Shown: positions 40,608 to 50,009, numbered from the stretch's first letter. The stretch is 64,000 bases of DNA from Pseudomonas pudica (GCF_015680405.1 NZ_JADLJS010000024.1:1-64000); one strand, 5' to 3'. Program-made: numbers and translations. Notes: generated by a model from the letters alone, not told the origin.

Positions 40608-41990
40608 ATGGCTTCGCTACACAACAACAAACAGCGCTCCCTGCAGCACGGCCTGACGTCCCGTCAGGTATCCATGATCTCCATCGCCGGCATCATCGGC
40701 GCCGGCCTGTTCATCGGTTCCTCCAACGCCATCGCCACCGCCGGCCCGGCCATCCTCATCTCCTACGCCATGACCGGGCTGCTGGTCCTGCTGGTGATGC
40801 GCATGCTGGGCGAAATGGCCATCGCCAACCCCAACAGTGGCTCGTTTTCCACCTATGCCTCCGAAGCCATCGGCCCTTGGGCGGGCTTTACCATCGGCTG
40901 GCTGTACTGGTGGTTCTGGGTACTGATCATTCCGGTCGAGGCCATTGCCGGTGCCGACATCCTGCATGCCTACTTCCCTGGCGTGCCGTCGTGGCTGTTC
41001 GCCTTCCTGATCATGCTGGTGCTGTCGGGTACCAACCTGATCAGCGTGAAGAGCTTCGGTGCCTTCGAGTACTGGTTCGCACTGGTCAAGGTGGTGGCGA
41101 TCATCGCCTTCATCGTGGTCTGCAGCCTGGCGGTGTTCGGCGTCTGGCCGCTGGCCGAGGTGTCGGGGGTCAGCCGGTTGTGGGACAACGGCGGCTTCAT
41201 GCCCAACGGTTTCGGCACTGTGCTCGGTGGCGTGCTGATCACCATCTTCTCGTTCTTCGGCGCCGAAATCGTCACCATTGCGGCTGACGAAACCGCCAAC
41301 CCGAAAGACAAGATCCGCCGCGCCACCAACCTGGTGGTGTACCGCATCGCCATCTTCTACCTGGCGTCGATCTTCCTGGTGGTGTCGCTGGTGGCGTGGA
41401 ACGACCCGGGCTTGAAAGCGGTGGGGTCGTTCCAGCGCGTGCTGGAAGTGCTGAACGTGCCGGGTGCCAAGCTGCTGGTGGATATCGTGGTGCTGGTGGC
41501 CGTGACCAGCTGCATGAACTCGGGCCTGTACACCGCGTCGCGCATGCTCTATTCGCTGGGTGCCCGCGGCCAGGCACTGAGCGTTACCAAGCGTATCTCC
41601 GGCTCTGGCGTACCGACCGTGGCGGTCATCTTCTCGACCCTGGCCGGCTTTGCCGGATGCTTTGTCAACTATGTGTTCCCGGGCAAGGTATTCGGCTTCC
41701 TGCTGTCCACCACCGGCGCCATCGCCTTGCTGGTGTACCTGGTGATTGCCGTGTCGCAGCTGCGCATGCGGGCCCGTGCCGAGCGTGAAGGGCGGCCGCT
41801 GGAGCTGAAGATGTGGCTGTTCCCGTGGCTGACCTGGCTGGTGATCGGCACAATCGTCATGGTGCTGGGCTACATGCTGTTCAGCGATGCCTACCGCTAC
41901 GAGACGCTGATGACTGCCGGGGTGACCGCGTTCATCCTGCTGGTTTCGCTGACCCAGCGGCGCGCCAGGGTGGTTGCCCAGGCGGCCTGA
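40608..41990 (+). CDS. Amino-acid permease of the GABA/APC family
   Basis: A 460-residue 12-helix transporter of the APC superfamily, AAT family. Core motif ISIAGIIGAGLFIGSSNAIA at the first helix and FFGAEIVTIAADETANPKDK near the centre are the GabP/AroP family signature. ATG 40608 follows GAGGG. The GABA-permease flavour comes from overall resemblance to GabP; other amino-acid substrates are possible. It is divergent from the LysR gene. Confidence 0.88.
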   Translation: MASLHNNKQRSLQHGLTSRQVSMISIAGIIGAGLFIGSSNAIATAGPAILISYAMTGLLVLLVMRMLGEMAIANPNSGSFSTYASEAIGPWAGFTIGWLYWWFWVLIIPVEAIAGADILHAYFPGVPSWLFAFLIMLVLSGTNLISVKSFGAFEYWFALVKVVAIIAFIVVCSLAVFGVWPLAEVSGVSRLWDNGGFMPNGFGTVLGGVLITIFSFFGAEIVTIAADETANPKDKIRRATNLVVYRIAIFYLASIFLVVSLVAWNDPGLKAVGSFQRVLEVLNVPGAKLLVDIVVLVAVTSCMNSGLYTASRMLYSLGARGQALSVTKRISGSGVPTVAVIFSTLAGFAGCFVNYVFPGKVFGFLLSTTGAIALLVYLVIAVSQLRMRARAEREGRPLELKMWLFPWLTWLVIGTIVMVLGYMLFSDAYRYETLMTAGVTAFILLVSLTQRRARVVAQAA

Positions 41991-42050
41991 TGTTTCTGCT
42001 TTAATGTGGGGGCGTTGCGCGCCCCCCATATCAATAAGCACAGGAAGCGT

Positions 42051-42548
42051 ATGAACGACCATTCCCTTTCCCTCCAGGCCCTCGCCGCACCCGACGGCAC
42101 TTGCTACGGCTGCGGTTGCTCCCACCCCAGCGGCCTGCACCTGCAAAGCCACTGGGACGCCGACGGCATCCACCTGGTGTGCCGGCACGCGCCCGACAGT
42201 ACCTTCATCGGCTGGCCCGGGCTGGTCTACGGCGGGTTGCTGGCGATGCTGGTCGACTGCCACTCCAACTGGACGGCAATGGCTTACCACTACCGCAACG
42301 AAGGTCGCGAAGCGGGCAGCCTGCCGCGCATCGACTGCGTCACTGGCAGCCTTGGCCTGAACTACCTCAAGCCCACGCCCATGGGCGTCGAACTGCTGCT
42401 CAAGGCGCGTGTGGAAGGTGAAGTCGGGCGCAAGACCCGGGTGATCTGCGAAGTCTGGGCCGATGATGTGCTGACAGTGACTGCCGACTCGGTATTCGTT
42501 CGCGTCGATACCGAAAAGCTCAAGCTCAAGGCCCACGGCCAGGCGTGA
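42051..42548 (+). CDS. PaaI-family (hotdog) thioesterase
   Basis: A 165-residue protein with a hotdog fold pattern: FIGWPGLVYGGLLAMLVDCH, then a long strand-rich half ending VLTVTADSVFVRVDTEKLK. The motif GGLLAMLVDCHSNWT corresponds to the PaaI catalytic helix region. ATG 42051 with AGGA upstream. It follows the permease by 60 bp in the same direction; the acyl-CoA substrate is unknown. The N-terminal CYGCGCSHPSGLHL may bind metal, though no further ligands are seen. Confidence 0.82.
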   Translation: MNDHSLSLQALAAPDGTCYGCGCSHPSGLHLQSHWDADGIHLVCRHAPDSTFIGWPGLVYGGLLAMLVDCHSNWTAMAYHYRNEGREAGSLPRIDCVTGSLGLNYLKPTPMGVELLLKARVEGEVGRKTRVICEVWADDVLTVTADSVFVRVDTEKLKLKAHGQA

Positions 42549-42635
42549 GGTGCCAGTGCTGATGAGTGGTCGGTGATGGTCAGCGGCCGGGGATGTCTCT
42601 AGAGTGAGAGCTTCATTCCCCAGGCAAGGTTGATC

Positions 42636-43331
42636 ATGACCGATCTCAGTGCTTTCCCCATTACCCGCAAATGGCCCGCCAGACACCCCGAGCGCCTGCA
42701 GCTTTACTCGCTGCCGACGCCCAACGGCGTCAAGGTGTCGATCATGCTCGAAGAGATTGGCCTGGCCTATGAGCCGCACAAGGTCAGCTTCGACAACGAT
42801 GACCAGCTGAGCCCCGAGTTCATCTCGCTCAGCGCCAACAACAAGATCCCCGCCATCCTCGACCCCAATGGCCCGGGCGGCCAGCCGCTGCCGCTGTTCG
42901 AGTCGGGGGCGATCCTGCAGTACCTGGCGGAGAAGAGCGGCCAGTTGCTCAGCCAGGACCCGGCACAGCGTTACCAGACCTTGCAGTGGCTGATGTTCCA
43001 GATGGGTGGCATCGGGCCGATGTTCGGCCAGGTCGGGTTCTTCCATTTCTTCGCTGGCAAGGAATACGAGGACAAGCGCCCGCGGGACCGTTATGTCAAC
43101 GAGTCCAAGCGCCTGCTCGGTGTTCTGGACCGGCATCTGAACGGCCGGGAATGGATGGTCGACGAGTACAGCATTGCCGATATCGCGATCTTCCCGTGGG
43201 TGCGTAACCTGGTTGAGCGTTACAACGCCCGAGACCTGGTCGGCTTCGATCAGTTCAAGGAAGTGCAGCGGGTGCTGGCGGCGTTCCTCGAGCGGCCGGC
43301 CGTGCAACGCGGGCTGAAAATTCCAGGTTGA
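42636..43331 (+). CDS. Glutathione S-transferase-family protein (YfcG/YghU-like)
   Basis: A 231-residue protein with a thioredoxin-like N-terminal domain (LQLYSLPTPNGVKVSIMLEE, NNKIPAILDPNGPGG, LFESGAILQYLAEKSG) and an all-helical C-terminal domain (MFQMGGIGPMFGQVGFFHFF, YSIADIAIFPWV). The NGVKVS and ESGAILQYL features match the YfcG/YghU disulfide-bond oxidoreductase branch of GSTs. ATG 42636 follows AAGG. A REP pair follows the stop. Confidence 0.9.
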   Translation: MTDLSAFPITRKWPARHPERLQLYSLPTPNGVKVSIMLEEIGLAYEPHKVSFDNDDQLSPEFISLSANNKIPAILDPNGPGGQPLPLFESGAILQYLAEKSGQLLSQDPAQRYQTLQWLMFQMGGIGPMFGQVGFFHFFAGKEYEDKRPRDRYVNESKRLLGVLDRHLNGREWMVDEYSIADIAIFPWVRNLVERYNARDLVGFDQFKEVQRVLAAFLERPAVQRGLKIPG

Positions 43332-43344
43332 GGTTGGCTGTAAG

Positions 43345-43438
43345 GGCCCTATCGCCGGCAAGCCGGCTCCCACAGGTAATGCACAGGGCTTGAGGTCTGT
43401 GGTGTTCCTGTGGGAGCTGGCTTGCCGGCGATAGGGCC
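43345..43438. repeat. REP inverted pair
   Basis: Arms 43345-43376 and 43407-43438 are inverse over 32 bases with one mismatch, core ATCGCCGGCAAGCC. It lies between the convergent gst and pit genes. Confidence 0.93.
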
Positions 43439-43463
43439 AGTGAAGGCGAAACTGTATTCAGGC

Positions 43464-45080
43464 TCAGAAGATGTGGTGCAGCAGCCAGTACAGGCTGCCG
43501 GCCAACAGCATCGCTGCCGGCAGGGTCAGCACCCAGGCCATCAACAGGTTGACCAGCGTATGCTTCTGTATCCCCGACCCGTTGGCCACCATGGTCCCGG
43601 CCACCCCGGAACTCAGCACGTGGGTTGTCGACACCGGCAGCCCGAACATGTCCGCCGCACCAATGGTGCACATTGCCACCACTTCGGCCGAAGCCCCTTG
43701 GGCATAGCTGAGGTGGGTCTTGCCGATCTTCTCGCCTACCGTCACCACGATGCGCCGCCAGCCGACCATGGTGCCCAGCCCCAGTGCGATGGCCACGGCC
43801 ACTTTCACCCACAGCGGGATGTAGCGGGTGGCATCGTCCAGCTGGGTCTTGAATAGCAGCACCTGACTGCGCGTGTCTGCATCGAACATCACCAGCTGGT
43901 TCTTCTCGATCAGGCGGATGGCTTCGCTGGTCAGGTACATGTCGTTGCGCACGTTGGCCATGGCTTCTGCCGGTACCCGCTTGAGCGAGCCATAACCTTT
44001 GACCTCTTCGCCGATCATGCCGGTCAGTGCCGCCAGCGCCGGTATCAGTTGGGGGTTGGCCTTGGGCTCGGCAATGAACGTAGTCAGCACCTGACGTGGG
44101 TCGGCCGGTGCTGCTTGCGGGGCGTCGCGCACCAGTGCCTGGCGGGTAACCTCGGCGACTGCGGAAAACTGCAAGGCCTGTTCATTGGGCATGGTCTTGT
44201 TCAATGCATAAGCCATCGGCAGGGTGCCAACCAGAATCAGCATGATCAGGCCCATGCCTTTCTGGCCGTCGTTGGAGCCGTGGGCGAAGGACACCCCGGT
44301 GCAGGTCAGGATCAGTACACCGCGAATCCACCACGGTGGTGGTGTCTGGCCTTCCGGCGCCTGGTACAGCGCCTTGCGCTTGACCAGCGCGCGCAGGGCC
44401 AGCAGCAACAGGGCGGCACAGGCAAAGCCGATCAGTGGCGAGAACAGCAGGGCGTAACCGACCTTGCTGGCCTGGGCCCAGTCCACGCCGCTGGTACCGT
44501 CGCGCCCGTGCATCAGGGCATTGGCCACGCCCACACCGATGATCGAACCGATCAGGGTGTGCGAGGATGATGCCGGCAGGCCCAGCCACCAGGTGCCGAG
44601 GTTCCAGATGATCGCTGCCAGCAGCAGGGCGAAGACCATGGCGAAACCGGCCGAGGAGCCGACCTGCAGAATCAGCTCCACCGGCAGCAGGGCGATGATG
44701 CCGAACGCCACCGCGCCACTGGAAAGCAGCACGCCGAGGAAATTGCACAGCCCGGACCAGACCACGGCGACGGGGGCCGGCAACGAGTGGGTGTAGATGA
44801 CGGTGGCCACCGCGTTGGCGGTGTCGTGGAAGCCATTGACGAACTCGAAGCCCAGGGCAATCAGCAACGCCAGGCCCAGCAGCAGGAATGGCGTGACCGT
44901 GGTGATTACCGTGCCGCTGGCCGTCACATCCTGCTTCAGGCTCCAGGCGGTGTAGGCGATACCGGCCAGCAGCAGGCCGAAGAACAACACCAGGGTGGCT
45001 CGCCCGGGCTTGTGGGCAAGTTGCGGGCGGGCATCGCGTTGGGCCAGTTGCGGCAAGCTGGCCAGTGAGGGGGTTGCCAT
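43464..45080 (-). CDS. Inorganic phosphate transporter, PiT family
   Basis: A 538-residue inner-membrane protein with about 11 helices. Both PiT signature repeats are visible: GFEFVNGFHDTANAVATVIY at about 80-100 and the C-terminal STTHVLSSGVAGTMVAN; LPASSSHTLIGSIIGVGVAN also lies in the N-terminal half. By family it imports metal-phosphate with protons. It is slightly longer than E. coli PitA (499) because of a cytosolic loop near residues 300-380. It is divergent from the DUF488 gene. Confidence 0.93.
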   Translation of the reverse strand: MATPSLASLPQLAQRDARPQLAHKPGRATLVLFFGLLLAGIAYTAWSLKQDVTASGTVITTVTPFLLLGLALLIALGFEFVNGFHDTANAVATVIYTHSLPAPVAVVWSGLCNFLGVLLSSGAVAFGIIALLPVELILQVGSSAGFAMVFALLLAAIIWNLGTWWLGLPASSSHTLIGSIIGVGVANALMHGRDGTSGVDWAQASKVGYALLFSPLIGFACAALLLLALRALVKRKALYQAPEGQTPPPWWIRGVLILTCTGVSFAHGSNDGQKGMGLIMLILVGTLPMAYALNKTMPNEQALQFSAVAEVTRQALVRDAPQAAPADPRQVLTTFIAEPKANPQLIPALAALTGMIGEEVKGYGSLKRVPAEAMANVRNDMYLTSEAIRLIEKNQLVMFDADTRSQVLLFKTQLDDATRYIPLWVKVAVAIALGLGTMVGWRRIVVTVGEKIGKTHLSYAQGASAEVVAMCTIGAADMFGLPVSTTHVLSSGVAGTMVANGSGIQKHTLVNLLMAWVLTLPAAMLLAGSLYWLLHHIF

Positions 45081-45208
45081 GGTGGCTCCGGTCGGGGTGG
45101 GGCAAGGGTGCCGAAGGCCTTGAGCATAGAAACAATTCGTAACCCGGCCGTGACCTCGATCAATGATTTATCTAGGCTCAAGACGGACGGTAATGGCAGG
45201 AGAGACCC

Positions 45209-45595
45209 ATGATTCGCTGCAAGCGTGTCTACGATGCGGTTGAGCAGGACGACGGCCTGCGCGTACTGGTCGATCGCCTGTGGCCGCGCAACAAGCGCAA
45301 GGAAGACCTGCACGGGCAGTGGTTGCGCGAAGTTGCACCCTCGGATGAGTTGCGCAAGGCGTTTCACCAGGGTGAAGTGGATTTCGCCGGCTTCACTCAG
45401 CTTTACCAGCAAGAGCTGGCGGCCCACCCCGAGTATTGGTACCCGCTGCTGGACCAGGCCGGAAAGGGCACGCTGACATTGCTTTATGCGGGCAAGGATA
45501 CCGAGTACAACAATGCCCGGGTGTTGGCTGAATGGCTGGAGGATGAACTGGACCGGCGTGGGCCCGGCAGTTCGCCCGTGTGCTACGCCCAATGA
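45209..45595 (+). CDS. DUF488-family protein
   Basis: A 128-residue protein of the DUF488 family, with RVYDAVEQDDGLRVLVDRLWPR, LREVAPSDELRKAFHQGEVDF and LTLLYAGKDTEYNNARVLAEWLE. The family has no firm biochemical role; an early Arg and Trp-Pro motif are conserved. ATG 45209 follows AGGAGA. The tandem REP array starts 17 bp after its stop. Confidence 0.85.
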   Translation: MIRCKRVYDAVEQDDGLRVLVDRLWPRNKRKEDLHGQWLREVAPSDELRKAFHQGEVDFAGFTQLYQQELAAHPEYWYPLLDQAGKGTLTLLYAGKDTEYNNARVLAEWLEDELDRRGPGSSPVCYAQ

Positions 45596-45612
45596 TTGGT
45601 ATTCGTTGTGCT

Positions 45613-45896
45613 GGCCCTATCGCCGGCAAGCCAGCTCCCACAGGTACGGCGCTGCCTTCAAGACTATCGTTGTAACTCTGGGAGCTGGCTTGCCGGCGAT
45701 AGGGCCAAAACAGGCAACACAAGACAGTTGCTCCACAGGTACGGCGCTGCCTTCAAGACTATCGCTGTACCTGTGGGAGCTGGCTTGCCGGCGATAGGGT
45801 CAAAACAGGCAATACAAGACAGTTGCTCCACAGGTACGGCGCTGCCTTCAAGGCTATCGCTGTACCTGTGGGAGCTGGCTTGCCGGCGATAGGGCC
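45613..45896. repeat. Tandem REP array with 95-bp period
   Basis: An opening arm (45613-45644, CCGGCAAGCCAGCTCCCACA core) is followed by three copies of a unit. The landmark CAGGTACGGCGCTGCCTTCA begins at 45641, 45736 and 45831, an exact 95-bp period, and each copy ends in GGGAGCTGGCTTGCCGGCGA. Copies two and three differ by a few bases. Confidence 0.94.
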
Positions 45897-45927
45897 GGGC
45901 CTGGCAAACCGAAGAGTCCGAAATGTG

Positions 45928-46359
45928 ATGTCCCTGAAACTGACCCCCGCCAACGACACCCACCGCACCTTCGCCCGTGACCTCACGCGCCGCGCCATGC
46001 TGCCGTACTACCGCGAATACGACCTGCTTTGGCTAGAGGAAGCCTTCGACGAAGCCTGGGGCTGGCGCGAGCAGTGGCTGGTGACTGAAGGCGACGCCGT
46101 GTTCGGTTTCTGCAGCCTCAGCCAGGACCGCCAGGCGCTGTTCATCCGCGAGTTGCACCTGCTACCCGAGCACCGTCGATGTGGGGTCGGCAGCTGGGTG
46201 CTGGAGCAGCTGGCATTGTGGGCCCGCCAGCGGCACCTGCCGCTGCTGCGGCTGATGGTGTTTCGCAGCAACCCGGCGCGTGTGCTCTACCAGCGCCATG
46301 GTTTCGTCGAAATGGGTGAGGACGAATGCTTTGTGCGCATGCAGCGCATGATCGACTAA
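45928..46359 (+). CDS. GNAT-family N-acetyltransferase
   Basis: A 143-residue protein with the GNAT core: IRELHLLPEHRRCGVGSWVL contains the acetyl-CoA pyrophosphate loop (RRCGVG, close to R/Q-x-x-G-x-G/A), and NPARVLYQRHGFVEMGEDEC is motif B. ATG 45928 with weak ribosome site; a GTG one codon earlier is possible, and longer in-frame extensions run into the REP array and are not used. The substrate is unknown. Confidence 0.85.
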   Translation: MSLKLTPANDTHRTFARDLTRRAMLPYYREYDLLWLEEAFDEAWGWREQWLVTEGDAVFGFCSLSQDRQALFIRELHLLPEHRRCGVGSWVLEQLALWARQRHLPLLRLMVFRSNPARVLYQRHGFVEMGEDECFVRMQRMID

Positions 46360-46474
46360 TAGCTCAATGATGGCTTGTCGCGACTGGTGAGCATCGGCAT
46401 AGTGCCCAGGCGTTCACGGCCGCCTGCAGGTAGGTAGGCCGTACATGACTGTGATCAGGGATAAGGAGACCCCC

Positions 46475-46831
46475 ATGAATGGAATCGGTCCGCGGCTGAG
46501 GGAAGAGCGAGAACGTCTGGGGATGACCCAACGCGTGTTTGGCGATATCGGCGGGGTCGAACCCAATGCCCAGGGCAAATACGAGAGTGGTGAACGCACG
46601 CCACGGGTTGATTACCTGGCGGCATTGGCAACCCGAGGTGTAGATGCGCTATATGTGCTCAGCGGTATCCGCACCCCGGTACCGCTCGAGGGGCTGAGCG
46701 CCGATGAGTCCTGTTTGCTGGGGGCTTTCCGGCAGTTGTCGTGCGACGATCAGGCTGCACTCTGGCATTTGTTGCGGCGGTTGACCAACAACGACAAATC
46801 CAGGCAGACAGTGAGGCCGCTTACGGTTTAA
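46475..46831 (+). CDS. XRE-family transcriptional regulator
   Basis: A 118-residue protein with an N-terminal Cro/CI-type HTH (RLREERERLGMTQRVFGDIG and VEPNAQGKYESGERTPRVDY). ATG 46475 with AAGGAG 5 bp upstream is clearly the start. The C-terminal part (LSADESCLLGAFRQLSCDDQ) is short, with a helical end, resembling regulators encoded by phage-derived cassettes. Its targets are unknown. Confidence 0.88.
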   Translation: MNGIGPRLREERERLGMTQRVFGDIGGVEPNAQGKYESGERTPRVDYLAALATRGVDALYVLSGIRTPVPLEGLSADESCLLGAFRQLSCDDQAALWHLLRRLTNNDKSRQTVRPLTV

Positions 46832-46927
46832 CGTCAGGCGTTTCTTACGGAAGGAATGCGTTAGGTCCGCCGTGAAAAATTTTGTTAAGGTGGCAGGATC
46901 CAATCGCCCTGCTGACGAGGTGTGTGC

Positions 46928-47566
46928 TTGATTAGGGTCTTAGTGGTCGACGATCACGATCTGGTACGAACCGGTATTACACGCATGCTGGCCGACATCG
47001 ATGGCCTGCAGGTGGTGGGTGAGGGCGATTCGGGCGAGTCGGCACTCAGGCTGGCCCGTGAACTGAAGCCGGATGTGGTGCTGATGGATGTGAAAATGCC
47101 CGGCATCGGCGGCCTGGAGGCCACCCGCAAGCTGCTGCGCAGCCACCCGGACATCAAGGTGGTTGCCGTGACCGTGTGCGAGGAAGACCCGTTCCCCACG
47201 CGCCTGCTGCAGGCCGGCGCTGCTGGCTACCTTACCAAGGGCGCCGGCCTTGACGAAATGGTCCAGGCTATCCGCCTGGCCTTCGCCGGCCAGCGCTACA
47301 TCAGCCCGCAGATTGCCCAGCAGATGGCGCTGAAGCCATTCCAGCCACAGGGCTCGCCGTTCGATGCCTTGTCGGAGCGGGAAATCCAGATTGCCCTGAT
47401 GATCGTCGGCTGCCAGAAAGTGCAGATCATTTCCGACAAGTTGTGCCTCTCGCCCAAGACCGTCAATACTTACCGTTATCGGATCTTTGAAAAACTCTCG
47501 GTCACCAGCGACGTCGAACTGACCTTGCTGGCCGTTCGCCACGGTATGGTCGACGCAAGCCTGTAA
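46928..47566 (+). CDS. gacA: Response regulator GacA (UvrY/FixJ family)
   Basis: A 212-residue two-component regulator: receiver domain with phosphoacceptor Asp54 in VVLMDVKMPG, acidic pair Asp8/Asp9 (VVDDHDLVRTG), Thr near 82 and Lys near 104, and a C-terminal LuxR HTH (ALSEREIQIALMIVGCQKVQ, then IISDKLCLSPKTVNTYRYRI). TTG 46928 is used: GAGG lies 8 bp upstream and the family begins MIRVLVVDDHD. A GTG two codons earlier is in frame. GacA, with GacS, controls small RNAs of the Rsm family, secondary metabolism and, in pseudomonads, T6SS. It is followed by uvrC after 5 bp, the conserved gacA-uvrC order. Confidence 0.96.
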   Translation: MIRVLVVDDHDLVRTGITRMLADIDGLQVVGEGDSGESALRLARELKPDVVLMDVKMPGIGGLEATRKLLRSHPDIKVVAVTVCEEDPFPTRLLQAGAAGYLTKGAGLDEMVQAIRLAFAGQRYISPQIAQQMALKPFQPQGSPFDALSEREIQIALMIVGCQKVQIISDKLCLSPKTVNTYRYRIFEKLSVTSDVELTLLAVRHGMVDASL

Positions 47567-47571
47567 ACCTC

Positions 47572-49395
47572 ATGTCTCAAGTTTTCGATGCCAGCGCATT
47601 CCTGGCGACCTGCAGTGGTCGCCCGGGCGTCTACCGGATGTTCGATGGCGAAGCCCGGTTGCTTTACGTGGGCAAGGCCAAGAACCTGAAGAAACGCCTG
47701 GCCAGCTATTTTCGCAAGACCGGCCTGGCTCCCAAGACCGCCGCGCTGGTGGCGCGCATCGCCCAGGTCGAAACCACCATCACCGCCAATGAAACCGAGG
47801 CGCTGCTGCTGGAGCAGAACCTGATCAAGGAATGGCGGCCGCCGTACAACATCCTGCTGCGCGACGACAAATCCTACCCCTACGTGTTCCTTTCCGACGG
47901 CGAGTTCCCGCGGCTGGGTATTCACCGTGGGGCGAAGAAGGCCAAGGGCCGCTACTTTGGCCCGTACCCCAGCGCCGGGGCCATTCGTGAAAGCCTCAGC
48001 CTGCTGCAAAAGGCCTTTTCGGTGCGCCAGTGTGAAGACAGCTACTACGCCAACCGCACCCGGCCATGCCTGCAATACCAGATCAAGCGCTGCAAAGGGC
48101 CCTGCACGGGCCTGGTGACCGCCGAGGAATATGCCGAGGACGTGCGCCACTCGGTGATGTTCCTCGAAGGGCGTAGCCAGCAACTGGGCAATGAGCTCAA
48201 TGCCGAGATGGAGAAGGCCGCCATGGCCCTCAATTTCGAGAAGGCCGCCGAGTTGCGTGACCAGATCGCCTTGCTGCGCCGCGTCCAGGACCAGCAGTAC
48301 ATCGAAGGCGGCAGCGGCGACGTCGACGTTATCGCCGCCTTCGTCAACCCCGGTGGCGCCTGCGTGCACCTGATCAGTGTGCGTGGCGGGCGGGTGCTGG
48401 GCAGCAAGAATTTCTTTCCGCAGGTGGGCATCGAAGAGGAGGTAGCCGAAGTGATGGCCGCGTTCCTCTCCCAGTACTACCTGGGCAATGCCGAGCGCGA
48501 ATTGCCGGGCGAACTGATCGTCAACGTGGTGCACGAAGACTTCGCAGCCATCAGCGAAGCCCTGCAGACCCTGCGCGGCCGTGAGCTGACCATCAGCCAC
48601 CGGGTACGCGGTACCCGCGCCCGCTGGCAGCAGCTGGCGGTGACCAACGCCGAGCAGGCGCTCAATGCCCGCCTGGCCAACCGCCAGCACATGGCCGCAC
48701 GTTTCGAGGCCTTGGCCGAGGTGCTGGGCCTGGACGAGGTGCCGCAGCGCCTGGAGTGTTACGACATCAGCCATTCCAGCGGCGAAGCCACCGTGGCCAG
48801 CTGCGTGGTGTTCGGCCCCGAAGGCCCGCTCAAGTCCGACTACCGCCGCTTCAACATCGAAGGCGTCACCGCTGGTGACGACTACGCCGCCATGCACCAG
48901 GCCCTGACCCGCCGTTACGGGCGCATCAAGGATGGCGAGGGCAAGCTGCCAGACGTGTTGCTGGTGGACGGCGGCAAAGGCCAGCTGAACATGGCCCGTG
49001 ACGTGATGCAGGAGCTGGGCTTCAGCGACCTGACCCTGCTTGGCGTGGCCAAGGGCGTGACGCGCAAGGCCGGTTTCGAAACCCTGTACCTGAACGACGT
49101 GCACCACGAGTTCACCCTCAAGGGCGACTCACCGGCCTTGCACCTGATCCAGCAGATCCGCGACGAGGCCCACCGTTTCGCCATCACCGGCCACCGCGCC
49201 CGCCGTGGCAAGGCCCGCCGGGTGTCCAGCCTGGAGGATGTGGCCGGGGTAGGGCCCAAGCGCCGGCGCGACCTGCTGAAACATTTCGGCGGCCTGCAGG
49301 AGCTCAACCGCGCCAGTGTCGATGAAATCGCCAAAGCACCCGGCATCAGTAAAAAGCTTGCCGAGTCGATTTATGCCAGCCTGCATAGCGAGTAG
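47572..49395 (+). CDS. uvrC: UvrABC system protein C
   Basis: A 607-residue excision nuclease subunit that makes both cuts around DNA damage in nucleotide-excision repair. GIY-YIG domain at the N-terminus (GRPGVYRMFDGEARLLYVGKAKNL), UVR motif near 200-235 (NAEMEKAAMALNFEKAAELR), the RNase H-like C-nuclease domain (ECYDISHSSGEATVASCVVF, LLVDGGKGQLN) and C-terminal helix-hairpin-helix pair (DVAGVGPKRRRDLLKHFG, AKAPGISKKLAESI). Length matches the family. It is transcribed with gacA and pgsA. Confidence 0.98.
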   Translation: MSQVFDASAFLATCSGRPGVYRMFDGEARLLYVGKAKNLKKRLASYFRKTGLAPKTAALVARIAQVETTITANETEALLLEQNLIKEWRPPYNILLRDDKSYPYVFLSDGEFPRLGIHRGAKKAKGRYFGPYPSAGAIRESLSLLQKAFSVRQCEDSYYANRTRPCLQYQIKRCKGPCTGLVTAEEYAEDVRHSVMFLEGRSQQLGNELNAEMEKAAMALNFEKAAELRDQIALLRRVQDQQYIEGGSGDVDVIAAFVNPGGACVHLISVRGGRVLGSKNFFPQVGIEEEVAEVMAAFLSQYYLGNAERELPGELIVNVVHEDFAAISEALQTLRGRELTISHRVRGTRARWQQLAVTNAEQALNARLANRQHMAARFEALAEVLGLDEVPQRLECYDISHSSGEATVASCVVFGPEGPLKSDYRRFNIEGVTAGDDYAAMHQALTRRYGRIKDGEGKLPDVLLVDGGKGQLNMARDVMQELGFSDLTLLGVAKGVTRKAGFETLYLNDVHHEFTLKGDSPALHLIQQIRDEAHRFAITGHRARRGKARRVSSLEDVAGVGPKRRRDLLKHFGGLQELNRASVDEIAKAPGISKKLAESIYASLHSE

Positions 49396-49427
49396 AATGC
49401 GGGCTCAACTTGCGGCCAGTCGTACCG

Positions 49428-49988
49428 ATGAATATTCCAAACCTGCTCACCGTTCTACGCGTCCTGCTCATCCCGATCTTCATACTGCTGTTCTATATGC
49501 CGTACCACTGGAGCTACATGGCCGCCAGCAGTGTGTTCGCCGTTGCCGCCGCCACCGACTGGCTGGACGGCTACCTGGCGCGTCGCCTGCAGCAGAGCAC
49601 GCCGTTCGGTGCCTTCCTCGACCCTGTGGCCGACAAGCTGATGGTGGCGGTGGCCCTGGTGCTGCTGGTGCAGACCCATGCCAACTTCTGGCTGACCCTG
49701 CCGGCCGCGGTGATCATCGGCCGCGAGATCGTGGTGTCGGCGCTGCGCGAGTGGATGGCCGAGCTGGGCGCCCGGGCGCATGTAGCGGTGTCCAACCTTG
49801 GCAAGTGGAAAACCGCGGCGCAGATGCTGGCGCTGGTGATCCTGCTGGCCAACCCGCCGGCGGTGACCTTCTGGGTAATCCTCGGCTACGCGCTGCTGCT
49901 GGTGGCGGCGGGGCTGACCCTGTGGTCGATGGTGCACTACCTGCTGGCCGCCTGGCCGCACCTGCGCGAAGGCTCTGAGCAGAAATAA
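49428..49988 (+). CDS. pgsA: CDP-diacylglycerol-glycerol-3-phosphate 3-phosphatidyltransferase
   Basis: A 186-residue inner-membrane enzyme that forms phosphatidylglycerol phosphate, the first step to phosphatidylglycerol and cardiolipin. The CDP-alcohol phosphotransferase motif DG-xx-AR-x8-G-xxx-D-xxx-D is visible in DGYLARRLQQST and PFGAFLDPVADK. ATG 49428 is preferred over an in-frame start six codons earlier. About five membrane helices. It follows uvrC by 32 bp; tRNA-Gly follows. Confidence 0.96.
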   Translation: MNIPNLLTVLRVLLIPIFILLFYMPYHWSYMAASSVFAVAAATDWLDGYLARRLQQSTPFGAFLDPVADKLMVAVALVLLVQTHANFWLTLPAAVIIGREIVVSALREWMAELGARAHVAVSNLGKWKTAAQMLALVILLANPPAVTFWVILGYALLLVAAGLTLWSMVHYLLAAWPHLREGSEQK

Positions 49989-50009
49989 AAGTTTTTTTGA
50001 ATCAAGGGG

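Noticed and set aside
40617..43373. 918-codon minus-strand frame opposite permease, thioesterase and GST genes
   Set aside because: Antisense shadow; the three plus-strand genes have clear families and ribosome sites.
45613..45896. CRISPR-like array
   Set aside because: Three units with 95-bp period, but the conserved part is a REP arm and the between-parts are also conserved, so there are no variable spacers; no cas genes are near.
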